A stretch of 61,901 bases of DNA from a virus. The notes below the pieces were generated by a model that saw only the letters and a program-made list of their open reading frames with translations, was not told the DNA's origin and made no database searches. The stretch lies in IMG/VR virus record IMGVR_UViG_3300022918_000013, positions 1 through 61,901 of that record; one strand, given 5' to 3'. The number at the start of each line of letters is the position of its first letter. The first letter of the stretch is position 1. This document shows, in pieces, positions 48,561 to 59,100 of the stretch. The translations under genes were made by a program, and so were the position numbers.

Positions 48561-50143
48561 GTGACAAACTCCCAGAACTAGAGGCGATGGTTCCAGATGT
48601 GGGGCCGGACGAACTCAAGAAGGGGATGCTCGATCCTTTGTGGCGCATTCGGAATCTTTACTGGATTCGAACTGAAGACGGGCAAGTTAGGCGCTTTGTC
48701 CCCAACGAGGCACAGGAGCGCATCCTTGATGCCATCTATGTCAAAGGGCATACGAAGCTGATCATTCCCAAAGCACGGCAACGTGGCATGAGTACTCTTA
48801 TTGCCATCATCAGCCTGGACCTCGTTCTATTTTACTCGACGGTTCAAGCCTCGTTGGTGGATTTCAACGGCGCTAACGCCAAGAAGAAGCTGGATGAAAA
48901 GGTGGTGTTGGCGTTCAATCACCTACCGCAATCCGTCCGGCGGAACTTCGATTACAACCTCAACCGGCAAGAAGGGACGTTCACGATTTGGCGCAGGGAC
49001 AACCCTGAGTCTAAAAGCTGGTTCCTTGCTGGAGACAAGCCTCGCGGTGGCACGAATCAGCTTCTATGGATCTCAGAATGGGCGGAAATAGCGGCGAAGT
49101 TCCCAAGTGTAAGCCTTGAAATTAAGCTAGGGGCGCTCAAGTCAGCGGGCACGCCTGGAGCGCTAATCATCATTGAAACGACATGGCACGGCGGCAAGAC
49201 GGGCGATGTGTGGCCGTTGGTCGAGATGGCGCTAACGACTCAAGAAGAGGACAAAACGCTGTCCGATTGGCGAGTGATGTTCGTGCCTTGGTGGGAGTCA
49301 GCAGTCTTCCGTAATCGCGGCAACCCAGCGCAAATCACTGATGAGACGCGAAAGTATTTCGCAGAAAAGTCAGCCAAGCTAGGAGTGCAATTTGATGAGC
49401 CACAAATGTTATGGTGGCAGATTGAAAAGAGGATCAGCGGAATCTACATGTCAGGGCAGTATCCGACTGACATTGAGGAGTGTTTTGCCTCGCCAGTCGA
49501 GGGCGCTATTTACGCGGATCTTATCGCGGAAGCTAGGACGCAAGGGCGCATATCTGATTTCATCATAGACTACTCAATCCCTATTGATACCCTTTGGGAC
49601 TTAGGAAACCTCATGAACACGGTTGTCTGGTACTGTCAAAGCATCGCAGGCCGCAGACGGTTTGTGGATGTTGATATTGGGCTAAAACTGGACCTAAGCG
49701 ACCGCAAGAAGCACATGGACGGGAAAGGCTACGTGTTTGGTAAACACATCCTTCCTCACGATGGAAATGCTCAATGGACGACCGGCGCAACGTTTCAAAC
49801 TGAAATGATGAAAGCCGGATTTGAAAACGTGGTAGTGCTCAAGCCGATCAAGAGCGTGAGCCTGCGTATTCAAAAGATGCGTGAGATTTTGCCCAGTTGC
49901 AGTTTCCATAAGACAAAATGCAAGGATGGTATTAAAGGCCTTGAGCACTACAGGTACCGAGCACACCCAAAAGAAGAGGGGCACTTCCTTGATGAGCCAG
50001 TTCATGACAGCTCCAGCCACATTGCCGACAGCGCGGGCTACCTTGGGGAAGGGTTGCTTTCGAACATAATCTCGACAACAGGCGACCACTACACAACAAA
50101 TGCGTTCTTCGATACGGACGCGATTAACAATCTAGCAGCATGA
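48557..50143 (+). CDS. terL: Terminase large subunit
   Basis: 528 residues. ATPase: Walker A-type PKARQRGMSTL (about residue 76); the Walker B position reads LLWISEWAEIA, with Ser-Glu where Asp-Glu is usual. Nuclease domain: first Asp in IDTLWDLG (about 343), second region KHILPHDGN (about 396), third Asp in SHIADSAGYL (about 498). Cuts and pumps phage DNA through the portal. Confidence 0.85.
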   Translation: MSDKLPELEAMVPDVGPDELKKGMLDPLWRIRNLYWIRTEDGQVRRFVPNEAQERILDAIYVKGHTKLIIPKARQRGMSTLIAIISLDLVLFYSTVQASLVDFNGANAKKKLDEKVVLAFNHLPQSVRRNFDYNLNRQEGTFTIWRRDNPESKSWFLAGDKPRGGTNQLLWISEWAEIAAKFPSVSLEIKLGALKSAGTPGALIIIETTWHGGKTGDVWPLVEMALTTQEEDKTLSDWRVMFVPWWESAVFRNRGNPAQITDETRKYFAEKSAKLGVQFDEPQMLWWQIEKRISGIYMSGQYPTDIEECFASPVEGAIYADLIAEARTQGRISDFIIDYSIPIDTLWDLGNLMNTVVWYCQSIAGRRRFVDVDIGLKLDLSDRKKHMDGKGYVFGKHILPHDGNAQWTTGATFQTEMMKAGFENVVVLKPIKSVSLRIQKMREILPSCSFHKTKCKDGIKGLEHYRYRAHPKEEGHFLDEPVHDSSSHIADSAGYLGEGLLSNIISTTGDHYTTNAFFDTDAINNLAA

Positions 50144-50147
50144 CAAT

Positions 50148-50363
50148 ATGAGAATGAAACTAAAAATGATCACAGCTCACCAAGCGGAGAAAGATAGGGA
50201 GATAAAGCTGGCTCTCCATTTCATGACTCCAGACCGGAAGATGCACGGTTTAGAAGCGTCCTTTGATCCTGGGGAATCCGCAGAGGACGCTTGTGAAAAG
50301 TTGCTACGCCTAACAAAGGCGGTGGCGTTGATAACAGCTCCACGTGATCCAGTTTTAGCATGA
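50148..50363 (+). CDS. Small hypothetical protein
   Basis: 71 residues; helical, charged, C-terminal Ala-rich helix. Overlaps the following gene by four bases. Confidence 0.55.
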   Translation: MRMKLKMITAHQAEKDREIKLALHFMTPDRKMHGLEASFDPGESAEDACEKLLRLTKAVALITAPRDPVLA

Positions 50364-51094
50364 CCCCAGACGCTATCCCAGCCACCTACGGCACAATCAC
50401 CGTCAACCAAGACACCGCGATCTTCACGCGTCAAGATGACGGTGGATGGATGCGCCAATGGGAAACGCCGCTTGGCGGTCGCGCTTACATTGTCGTGATG
50501 ACAGGCAAGGCGCTCGCTGTGTGGCGACAACCTCACAAGGTGGATGGCGAGATGAAACCAGCGCGCATGATAGCCGCCGTGGTGCCTGACCAGCGCCATC
50601 ATATCACAGTGCTAACTGATTGGGCGTGGCATCTCTCGAAGTACTATGGTGATTGCCTCGTTATGGTGGATGCTGGCAGTTGTCCCGGCTCGTTGCCAAC
50701 ACTGAAGGAACGAGGTGTCATGCTTTGGACTCGGCAGCAAAGAGACGATAAGCGCCCACTTGGGCAAGGTTTGCCATCGCGTCATATCGGCTGGGAGATG
50801 ACTGAACCGGCCCGTATGGATGGGCTGGTGACGTTGCAGCGAATGATTTCAGATGCGCAGATCAAGATTCCATGCGCTCACACGATTACTGAGATCCGCA
50901 TGACTGCGACTAATGCAACCAACGAAGTTGAGGTTGCGCAGGGCTATGGCTCTGACTGGTTAAACAATGCAATTATGGCAGCAATAGGCCTCCCAAACGC
51001 GACAACTTACCAAATCCAGGCATCTATCTACTCCGGCGACTACATGACCCGCTTAGATTCCAGTAATTTTGATGTTGGCAATATGGGTAGTTAA
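50360..51094 (+). CDS. Terminase-nuclease-like RNase H-fold protein
   Basis: 244 residues. The second half follows the order of terminase nuclease domains: VPDQRHHITVLTDWAWHLS, DCLVMVDAGSCPGSLPTLKERG, then a basic loop, a helix (LVTLQRMISDAQIKIPCAHT) and YGSDWLNNAIMAAIGLP with the late Asp. The large subunit at 48557 already has its own nuclease part, so this is a separate paralog-like protein. Confidence 0.5.
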   Translation: MTPDAIPATYGTITVNQDTAIFTRQDDGGWMRQWETPLGGRAYIVVMTGKALAVWRQPHKVDGEMKPARMIAAVVPDQRHHITVLTDWAWHLSKYYGDCLVMVDAGSCPGSLPTLKERGVMLWTRQQRDDKRPLGQGLPSRHIGWEMTEPARMDGLVTLQRMISDAQIKIPCAHTITEIRMTATNATNEVEVAQGYGSDWLNNAIMAAIGLPNATTYQIQASIYSGDYMTRLDSSNFDVGNMGS

Positions 51095-51111
51095 GGCTAC
51101 TCTCGCCAATT

Positions 51112-51585
51112 ATGGCACTCGCAGTTTCACAATTCGCTTCAGGAGTAAAGGCTTCAGGGGGCCAGCTTTGGGACCCTCTCACCAAGATGTATGTGGATGG
51201 CAATAGCCTTCGCGGACAGGCTCTCAAAGCAGAGCGGCAGAAGGTTTTCAACACGACTACAAAGCCTATTGTTGAGGGTGAAAGGGCTGTTCAGAACGCG
51301 GAGATCGGCGTTCAAGAGGCCGAAGATGTGATGCGTTTGAATCAGCAGGCGGCGGCTCAGACAAATGCTCTTGCTATGTCTCGCGGCAATAAGAGAGTCG
51401 TTGGCGGTGGCTCTTTTCAGAATAACAGCGTCAATGCGAATAGCGCCATTGCAGGGCTGAATTCGGCTAACGCTAGAATTGCGGCTGGCAAAAAGAGAGA
51501 TGCGGTTGACGCCTCGCTAGCCTCTCCTACAGGTCAAATGACGGCTGTGGGTAAGTTCGCATCAGCGGTCAAAGGACTCAGGTAA
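51112..51585 (+). CDS. Probable internal virion protein
   Basis: 157 residues, helical, rich in Ala, Asn and Gln, low in aromatic residues (QNAEIGVQEAEDVMRLNQQAAAQT). Composition and position between terminase and the ejection-type proteins fit a small internal virion protein like T7 gp14, but no direct homology is seen. Confidence 0.55.
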   Translation: MALAVSQFASGVKASGGQLWDPLTKMYVDGNSLRGQALKAERQKVFNTTTKPIVEGERAVQNAEIGVQEAEDVMRLNQQAAAQTNALAMSRGNKRVVGGGSFQNNSVNANSAIAGLNSANARIAAGKKRDAVDASLASPTGQMTAVGKFASAVKGLR

Positions 51586-51590
51586 TCTTT

Positions 51591-51800
51591 ATGAAAAAAT
51601 TCACTGTTATATTAGAGGGCAATGAAGGCAATGAAACCGTTAGCGTAATTGCCGCCTCTGTTGAGGTAAATGATTGTTACTTAATCTTTGTGGATGCTGA
51701 CTGGAAAGTGGTTGCCTCATTTAAACATTGGTTGGCAGTTTCTCGGGAAGGCTCTACCGAGAGACCAGTTAAAGCAAAGCCTACTAAAGTGCCAAATTAA
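51591..51800 (+). CDS. Small hypothetical protein
   Basis: 69 residues with beta-strand patterns (TVILEGNEGNETVSVIAAS) and a basic tail. In the virion gene block. Unknown. Confidence 0.55.
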   Translation: MKKFTVILEGNEGNETVSVIAASVEVNDCYLIFVDADWKVVASFKHWLAVSREGSTERPVKAKPTKVPN

Positions 51801-51806
51801 ACCATT

Positions 51807-53033
51807 ATGGCGACTTCATACCGCAATCCAGACCTTCACCCTCGCCGCAAGCGTGGCTTCTACGACAACGGCACTCGAACCGGCGTTAAGATCAACGCGA
51901 ACATCGGTAAGCCATCGCCTATGGCCCGTGCTGGCAAGTCGTGGGGCATTGGCAGCAAGACTAGTTTTGATGAAGATCGGGAGAAAGCTGCTTTTGAGAA
52001 CCTGAGTCCTGCTGAAAAGCAAGGGCGCTTGGATGCTCAAGGCGCGGCTGAGTATCGCAAAGGCCGATACGGTGATGTGATCCCAGCTTATCGCCCAAGC
52101 ATGATAGGCCCAAGTGATGAAACTCCTGTTTCCCGTCGTCCCGCCTCAACACCTGCGTCTGACAAGCTGATTCGTGGCGCGATTGATAGTATTTCAACAC
52201 GCATGGACGGGCCAAAGCGTGATGCTAAGGCTACTGGATTCGCGAAGACCACTAGCAATCCATCGGCGGAAAGCCAGAAGTCCTATGACCGCAAGCAGGC
52301 GAAAAGCTCTGAGGCCATGTCTCGCGCTGGTGAGTCTGGCGTTGTCTCACGTTCTGATAATGGCGATGTGGCCTACGAATCCGGCGGCGTCTATGACGTT
52401 GGCGGCAAGAAAGTGCTCGTCAGTAAGTATGGAAGCGGTTCAACTGGGGTGTCAGGTGGTCGGAATGATAGCGGCAAGGAGCTTCGGCAGATGATCGCAG
52501 ATGGTCGAGCGAGCGTGCCAAGTGACAAGCGAATCGCCTCACGGGAAACGCCAAATCCCAAGAGCCCGCTGACACTATTAGCCAGTGCAAATCCTCCCAC
52601 TGGCCCAAGTAAAACTCGTTCGAGTATTCCTTTGGCTAAGCGCCTAACTGCTAATTCAAAGCCTATTGATCCAGCCCAGGCCGAAAAAGCGGTTGAAGGC
52701 TCTCAGCGCAACGCTCGCGCTCGGAGCGAAAGAATGGTGGAATCTCAGTTGAAGCCTAAGCTTGAGCAATTCTACTCCGAGCAAAAACCTGTGCGTGTCG
52801 CTGCTGCTAAGGCTGACCTTCAGCATGCCGAATCTCCAGCGATGAAGGCATATCGTGCGCTCAATGATGGCGCTAACTCTCTGATTGCCGCCCCAGGTAA
52901 CGCTATTCGCTCTGCCGGTCTTGACGATCAAAGCCTGATTGCTGGCGCGAAGAAGCTCTTTACTGGCGATACTCAAGCCGCAGAAGAAGCTAAGAGACGC
53001 CTCAAGAAAGAAGGAGAAGACGAGGATAGTTAG
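51807..53033 (+). CDS. Probable internal virion protein, mostly disordered
   Basis: 408 residues, basic and rich in Ser, Ala, Arg, Lys and Pro, with helical parts only near the end (about 290 to 400). Lies directly before the giant gene. Such proteins are often packed in the capsid and ejected with the DNA. No enzymatic motif. Confidence 0.6.
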   Translation: MATSYRNPDLHPRRKRGFYDNGTRTGVKINANIGKPSPMARAGKSWGIGSKTSFDEDREKAAFENLSPAEKQGRLDAQGAAEYRKGRYGDVIPAYRPSMIGPSDETPVSRRPASTPASDKLIRGAIDSISTRMDGPKRDAKATGFAKTTSNPSAESQKSYDRKQAKSSEAMSRAGESGVVSRSDNGDVAYESGGVYDVGGKKVLVSKYGSGSTGVSGGRNDSGKELRQMIADGRASVPSDKRIASRETPNPKSPLTLLASANPPTGPSKTRSSIPLAKRLTANSKPIDPAQAEKAVEGSQRNARARSERMVESQLKPKLEQFYSEQKPVRVAAAKADLQHAESPAMKAYRALNDGANSLIAAPGNAIRSAGLDDQSLIAGAKKLFTGDTQAAEEAKRRLKKEGEDEDS

Positions 53034-53061
53034 TCACTCGCTACAAATCCCGGACCTTTTG

Positions 53062-53092
53062 GGGCTGTGTGGCTAGAAATAGCTCGCAGCCC
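53062..53092 (+). terminator. Hairpin, possible leaky terminator
   Basis: GGGCTG/CAGCCC outer stem with an inner GGCTA-GAAA-TAGCT stem capped by a GNRA tetraloop, followed by TATTGAATTTTC. It sits in the 100-nt gap before the giant gene. The U tail is poor, so partial read-through or RNA processing is likely. Confidence 0.4.
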
Positions 53093-53133
53093 TATTGAAT
53101 TTTCATAGACTGCACGCAAAGTAACCGCTTCCC

Positions 53134-56100
53134 ATGCCCAATAACTACCTCCCTATCCCCGAAGAGGAGCGCGACGCCTATCAGGCTAGCAGGCTCGAAC
53201 GCTCAAGCAATGGGAAGGGCGCATTAGATGCCTTCGGGTCAGCGGGTGATGACGTGGCGACTATCTCCGCTGGTAAACCTATCCGCTATGTGCCGCAACC
53301 GACCGGACAGCTTCAAGAGATCCTACCTCCATCAGGCGCGCCTAACTTCGTTCAACGCAGTGGTTCAAAGGTTATTGAAGATCCGCTAACCGGCGAGCCG
53401 TACATTCCTGACTCCGCCTCTCCGTATGGTTATACTAGTGCCTACGATCAAGCCAAGCAGAGCACGGTTAAGGGCGACATTGTGGCAAACGTCCCTGGCT
53501 ATGGCCGTCGAGTGATTGGCCGTGATCCAGTGGCACAAGAGAAGGAGGAAACGAAAGCTAAAGCGGCAGCACTCGCTGACCAGTACCGCGCTGAAGGTCG
53601 CCCTTTCTACGTCTCGAAGGTGGATGGACTGCCAAAACCTAAACATCGACCTGGCGAATGGGAAGCAATCCAAGCGGCCAAGGAAGAGAAGAAAGCTAGT
53701 GGCGAAGAGGCTAAACGTGCGGCTCTGCTTACTGCTGATCCTTCAATCAAGAAGCGCCCCGACAAGGAGATTAAAGCCCTCAAGGAAGAAGCCGAAGCTG
53801 GCGACGCTATGCTTGCGGCTAAGGCTGACCCCGCAAATCCTGCGGTAGCGGCTGCCTTGCAAAAGGCTGAACAAGCCAAGGCTATTCTTGCTCAAGAGGA
53901 GAACGCCAAGGAAATCAAACAGCAGCTCGCTACTCAAGCGTGGGAAGCTCGGTTGCGCCGTGATGCGCCGGACCTATGGAAGGAGCGCCAGAAAGCTAAG
54001 CTGGCAGACATGCCACGTGAGGAGTTGCAAAAGACGATTCCGACCTTGCAGGCGCAGATCCAAGAGAAGGTAGCAGCTACCACAGAGCGCGCCGCTCAAC
54101 TACGCGACAAGCAGGCCGTATTTGAGTCTGAGTACAAAGCGGTTGAGGAGCAAGAAGCCAAGCAGCGCACTATTGGTATCAATGCGGCGCAGCTTGCTAA
54201 GTTTGCCGCTGAGAAAGAGCGGATCAACTTTTCTGCTAATCAATGGCTAGGCGAAAACCAAGACCTACTGGAAGAAATCAAGGTAGGCCAGGCTGATGTT
54301 GAAAACGAAACTGAACTGGCTAATGAGGCGATCACTACTCATAACGCCAAGGTAAAAGCTGAACGCACGGACACTCTGGAGAAGCTGAAGGCTGTTCCAC
54401 AAACCGCGCCGATTGCTGATAAACTGGCAAAGCTTGACTCTGAATACGAGCAACGGATTGCTCAATGGGAGGCGCAATATCCAGACAATCAGACACCCGC
54501 CGCTCAGGCTGGCTACAAGGCTATTGACGAAGAGTTCAAAGCTAAGAATCAAGAGGCGGCAACTGAAGCCGAACAAGCACTTCAAAAGGTGCCAGCCAAG
54601 AAGGTAGAGCAACCCGACAAGCCTTTCTTCGACCTTGGCAATACCGTTGACGCTATTGGTGATGTTATCAAAGGTATCACAGTTACAGTTCCAGCGGCAT
54701 ATCGCCAGCTCCGCGAGGGGCTTGTTCGCCCTGACCAATACTCACCAGAGGCTAAAGCAGCCTTTGCGGCGGCGGATGCCTACTCGCAAGAGATGCAGGC
54801 TAAGACGGCGGCGTTACAAGCCCAAGGTAAAAGCGACTCAGTAAGTGAGTCCTTCCGTGAAGCTGGCCCGAGTTTGGGTTTCACAGGCGTATCTCTAGGC
54901 GCTTCCATGCTTGGCGGCGCTGGTACTGGCGTTGTTGCTGGCTCGGTCGTCCCTGGTCTAGGCAATACAACAGGCGCTATTGTTGGAGCTGTGGGTGGCG
55001 CTGCCGCATCAGCCCCAACCGCCTACCGAATGGCAGGCGCTGGCTTCTTAGATGGAGCGTTCAAGAAGATTGAGGCGGAGAAGGGCAGGCCACTTACTGA
55101 ACAAGAGATGGCAGAAGCTTATGACGTACTGTTGCCCATCGCACAGAATACCGCCCTTTGGGAAGCTGGCCCGGAAGCTGTAGCTAACGCTGTCACGCTA
55201 GGCGCAGGCAAGTTCGTGTTTGGCTTTGGCAAGAAAGCCGCGAAAGAGATTGCTGAGTCTGCATTCAAGACGGCTGTTAAGAAAGCGGGCGCGATTGTTG
55301 GCGCTCAAGCCTCCGAGCTTGGAACCGAGACGATTACTCAGGTGGAGCAAGCCGCCGACCAACTCAAGGCGGATGCAATCGCTAAAGGCGCTCCAACTAA
55401 GGGCATCCGGCCTGATTGGAGTCCTTCAGGAGTCGTTAAATCCTTCAAAGAAGTCGCCCCTCAAACTCTCGCTCTAGGCGCTTTAACCGGCGGCGCAGGT
55501 GGAGCGGCCAAACTCGCAACCAATCTACTCCCAAGTGGCAAGAATGCAGAGACACAGACCCAGGATGAAGCCGCCCCAGAGTCGGCAACGGCTGAATCAG
55601 GCCCATACTCGCAGCTTCCAGAGATCCGTGCTGCCGCCGATGAAGCGGTGAAGATGTGGCAACCAGATGTTACGACACTGCCAACACAGTTCCAGCCAAC
55701 ACTAGACAAGGATGGCGTAGAAGTGCCAGCCGAATACAACCCAAAGAGCGCGGCTGAGACTCTTGTACGCGTAGCCCGTGGTGAACCACTGGTTGAAATG
55801 GACTCTGACGCCCAGCTAAAGAACGTGGGTTTAGAGAATCGCGGCGGCAAGATCGTTCCCCAAAAGGGTTTTGGAGCGCCATTCGTGACAATGGAAGGGC
55901 CTAAAGGTGATCAGCCCGTCATCACTGAGGCTGGTATGCAGTTCCTGAAGTCAGACGAAGCTCTTTCGCCTGCCATTGCCGCTATTGGCCTGAGCCCGCA
56001 AGATCGTCGGAAACAAATCAACGCAATACCTAAAGAAAATGAAGATTCTAAGTCGCTTATTCAGGCCACAGACAAAAGTGCAATATCGCCAAGTGCGCCC

Positions 56101-59100
56101 AATTCCACTAGCAACCGAACAGGATCTGAATTGGTTGGCGGACTCGATAGAGAGAACGGAAGCACGATGGAAACTAACCCAAATAAAATTGGGAATGATT
56201 CGGCGCAAACGTCAAAAAGTCAGGACTCCTCAAATAATAAGCAGCTTGCACGACCGCCACTAGGCCAAGCGCCTCCTGCGCAACGCAAAGCCATCGGCAA
56301 AGGTGCCGCTGGTCAGTCGTCTTATGCTGAGTTCGCCACGCCAGACGATGCGGAGGCCTTCACGTATGCGGCTGACTTGGCGCGCTACAATAACAACTCA
56401 AAGAAGGTCAGCGATAACGACCGTGCCCAGGCCGCACAATCAGCCAGGGATAAGCTCGCCCGCATTGCTGAACGCACAGGGCTGAGCGCCGAAGAACTGC
56501 GCCCCATCCTGAAGAGGTATAGCGAGGCGATTCGCCAGACAGCCAAGCGCAAAAAGCAGGGCGAGTCATTCCAAGCACCGACCTTTGAAGAGTTCACTGA
56601 TACCTCTCTGGATATTGCCAAGGAGCCTATTGATCTTTTCCACGGCGGCCTGCCTGAAGACGCGACCCTTGACCAAATCGACCTAGATCGTGCAGGCTCG
56701 CAGCAAAACAAGCGTAACCGTTCTTATGGCGGGTTCTACCTAACTGATGGCAGTAGCCGTGAATGGTCAGACAAGTACGCTAAACAGCGTGGCGCTGCGG
56801 TTCATCGCGTGCGCCTGAAAGCCGGTTCGCGCATTCGTTCCACGCAAGAGAACATTGACCGTTTAAGCGAGAGGCAACGGGCAGAACTAGCGAAGAAGTA
56901 TGACGCTGTTCGGGGCGTTGACACGCTTGGCCGCGCTCAATGGGTATTGCTCAATAAGAACGCTGTAGAGTCATTCGAGGTGGTCAGCGAAAAAGCGGCT
57001 GAGCCCGCAAAGGCCACACAGCCTAAAGCTCCGCATCAAATCTTCCGCGCCGCTGTTGAGGCATCAACGGAACTGACGGCAACTCAGCGCGAGGCAGGAT
57101 TGCGCACGGCAAAAGCAATCGCTCGTTGGGCTCCGATCTTTGCCAAGGCTGGCTTTAGTGTCAAAGCCGGGCAGGTTCGAGGCTCGGGCATTTCCTACAG
57201 CCCGTCAGCACGGTTAATCACCATTGATCCTGTCAATTTCTCGATTGACCTGGCAAAATCCAAGTCACCAAAAGCGCAAGAAGCTCGTATCCAAGCTGTC
57301 TTTCGTGAGGAGCTTTTGCACGGCCTGATTCGTGACAACCTCGGAATCGCTAAGCCTATCGAATGGTGGCGGTCCTTGTCTCCTGAAGCTCAAGCAATCT
57401 CCATCAAGCTCTATGATGGGCGTTTTGACACTGCGAGCATTCCAGATCCAGACAGTGCGGAGGAGTCAAACCGCGCCGATGAGTTTGTGCGGCAACTCTT
57501 CCAAGAGTCGTTTTGGTCCGAAGTGACCGAAGTGGCGGGCAAGAACTTGAACGTGATGGCAGAACTTCGCCGGATATTCGAGGAGCTTCTTGTTGCTTTG
57601 AAGGCTATTCGCCAGACTGCGCCCAAGGCTGTAGCGGCTGAGATTAACGCTGCTGAAAGGCTGATTCGCGCTCGGTTAACTGAGCTGGGAGCGCTGGAGA
57701 AAGAGGCGGAAGTTATTGCTTCCACGCCTATCAATGAGGCTTCTCGTATCCGTGAAGATTTGCCAGAAGCGGCTCCAATTATTGCAGAAATTGACGCTCT
57801 AACAAAGCTTTCGGAAGAACGTCATTCAGAGCTTGGCCCTGATCTAAAAGGTCTTGTCCATCCATCGGAGCTTTTAACGCCAGAGGAAAAGCAACGTGTC
57901 TATGACTTGAAAATGTCATTACGCCCTAAAAGTCGTGAAGAAGCGAAAGCGGACATAATGAAGAAGCGGGCGGCTCGTTTACAGCAGCCCAATCAAGCTC
58001 CCGAAAACACCTCCACATCATCTTCCGGCGTCCTCGGCACCATCACAGACTCTGGTAGCGTAACGACCGTCAAAGTCCGCGACCTTGCGAAGGCAAATCA
58101 TGGCGACTTCCGCGAGATTGCCAGCAACGAGGACTTCACGAAGGATTTCCGCTATAACGACACGACCAAGGAAGTCTTTTGGTGGAATCTGGACAAGATC
58201 ACGCCCGAAGATAAGCAGAAGGTAAGTGACTGGCTAGAAGCTCAAGGCAAGACGGTTGCTCGTCATCGTGGCGTGAAGTCTTCAGATGAGACTTACCGGC
58301 GTGCGCATGGGGCTTTGAGTGCTCCTGTGAATAGTCCTGACAAGCCTCTAGCTGTTGTCCATAACCTGAGTATTGCAAATCTCCGCCATGCCTTAAAGGT
58401 GGGTGGATTGCCAGTGCCATCATTAGCCGTTATCCGCGCCGATTTGAGCGGTTTTGATAGCTTTGGAGAGGTGACGTTGATTGCCAATCCTGATCTAATC
58501 GACCCGCAAAAGAACAAGGCATCTAAGGTGTTTAATGCGGATGTTTATTCGCCTCGTTATCCAACGGTTAAAATCTTGTTCAAGCCTTCGGACTTTAATA
58601 AAATAGCCAGTGCATTCAAGCCTTGGAGTGAGGAATTAAAAACCATCCCTAAACTTGGTTACTCCTGGAGTGTTGAAAGCGCTGTTGATTCAATCAAAGA
58701 TGACGGTTATGAGCGGTCTGGAAATAATCCGCTGGTCGGATACTCATACTTGAGAGACAAAGGACTAATTGATCCTCCAACCGCAGAAGATGGCAACTCA
58801 AGTTTCAATGAGGCAGTGTACAGGAAGGCACGTGACTACCGGGATGAAATTACTTCATGGGTTGAAGAGAAGATTCTTGCAGCAGGCGTAGAACCTGTGG
58901 AGAAGATTTTCGATGGATTCACAAACTCAGGAAATAAGAGGTATCTGCCGCATGATCTAGATACCGTTGTCAAGATCCTAAAGCGAGGGCTGAAGGATGG
59001 GGAGGGATTCAATTATGGAGTGCCCTCTATTCGTGCAGCCAATGCTAAACCATTCCGCACACTCAAAGCTATCCAAGAGTCACGCAATCATATTGTGACT

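Noticed and set aside
57290-57345. Classical HExxH zinc protease in the giant protein
   Set aside because: The sequence is REELLHGLI, not HExxH. I mention it only as peptidase-like because the E-x-x-H part remains.
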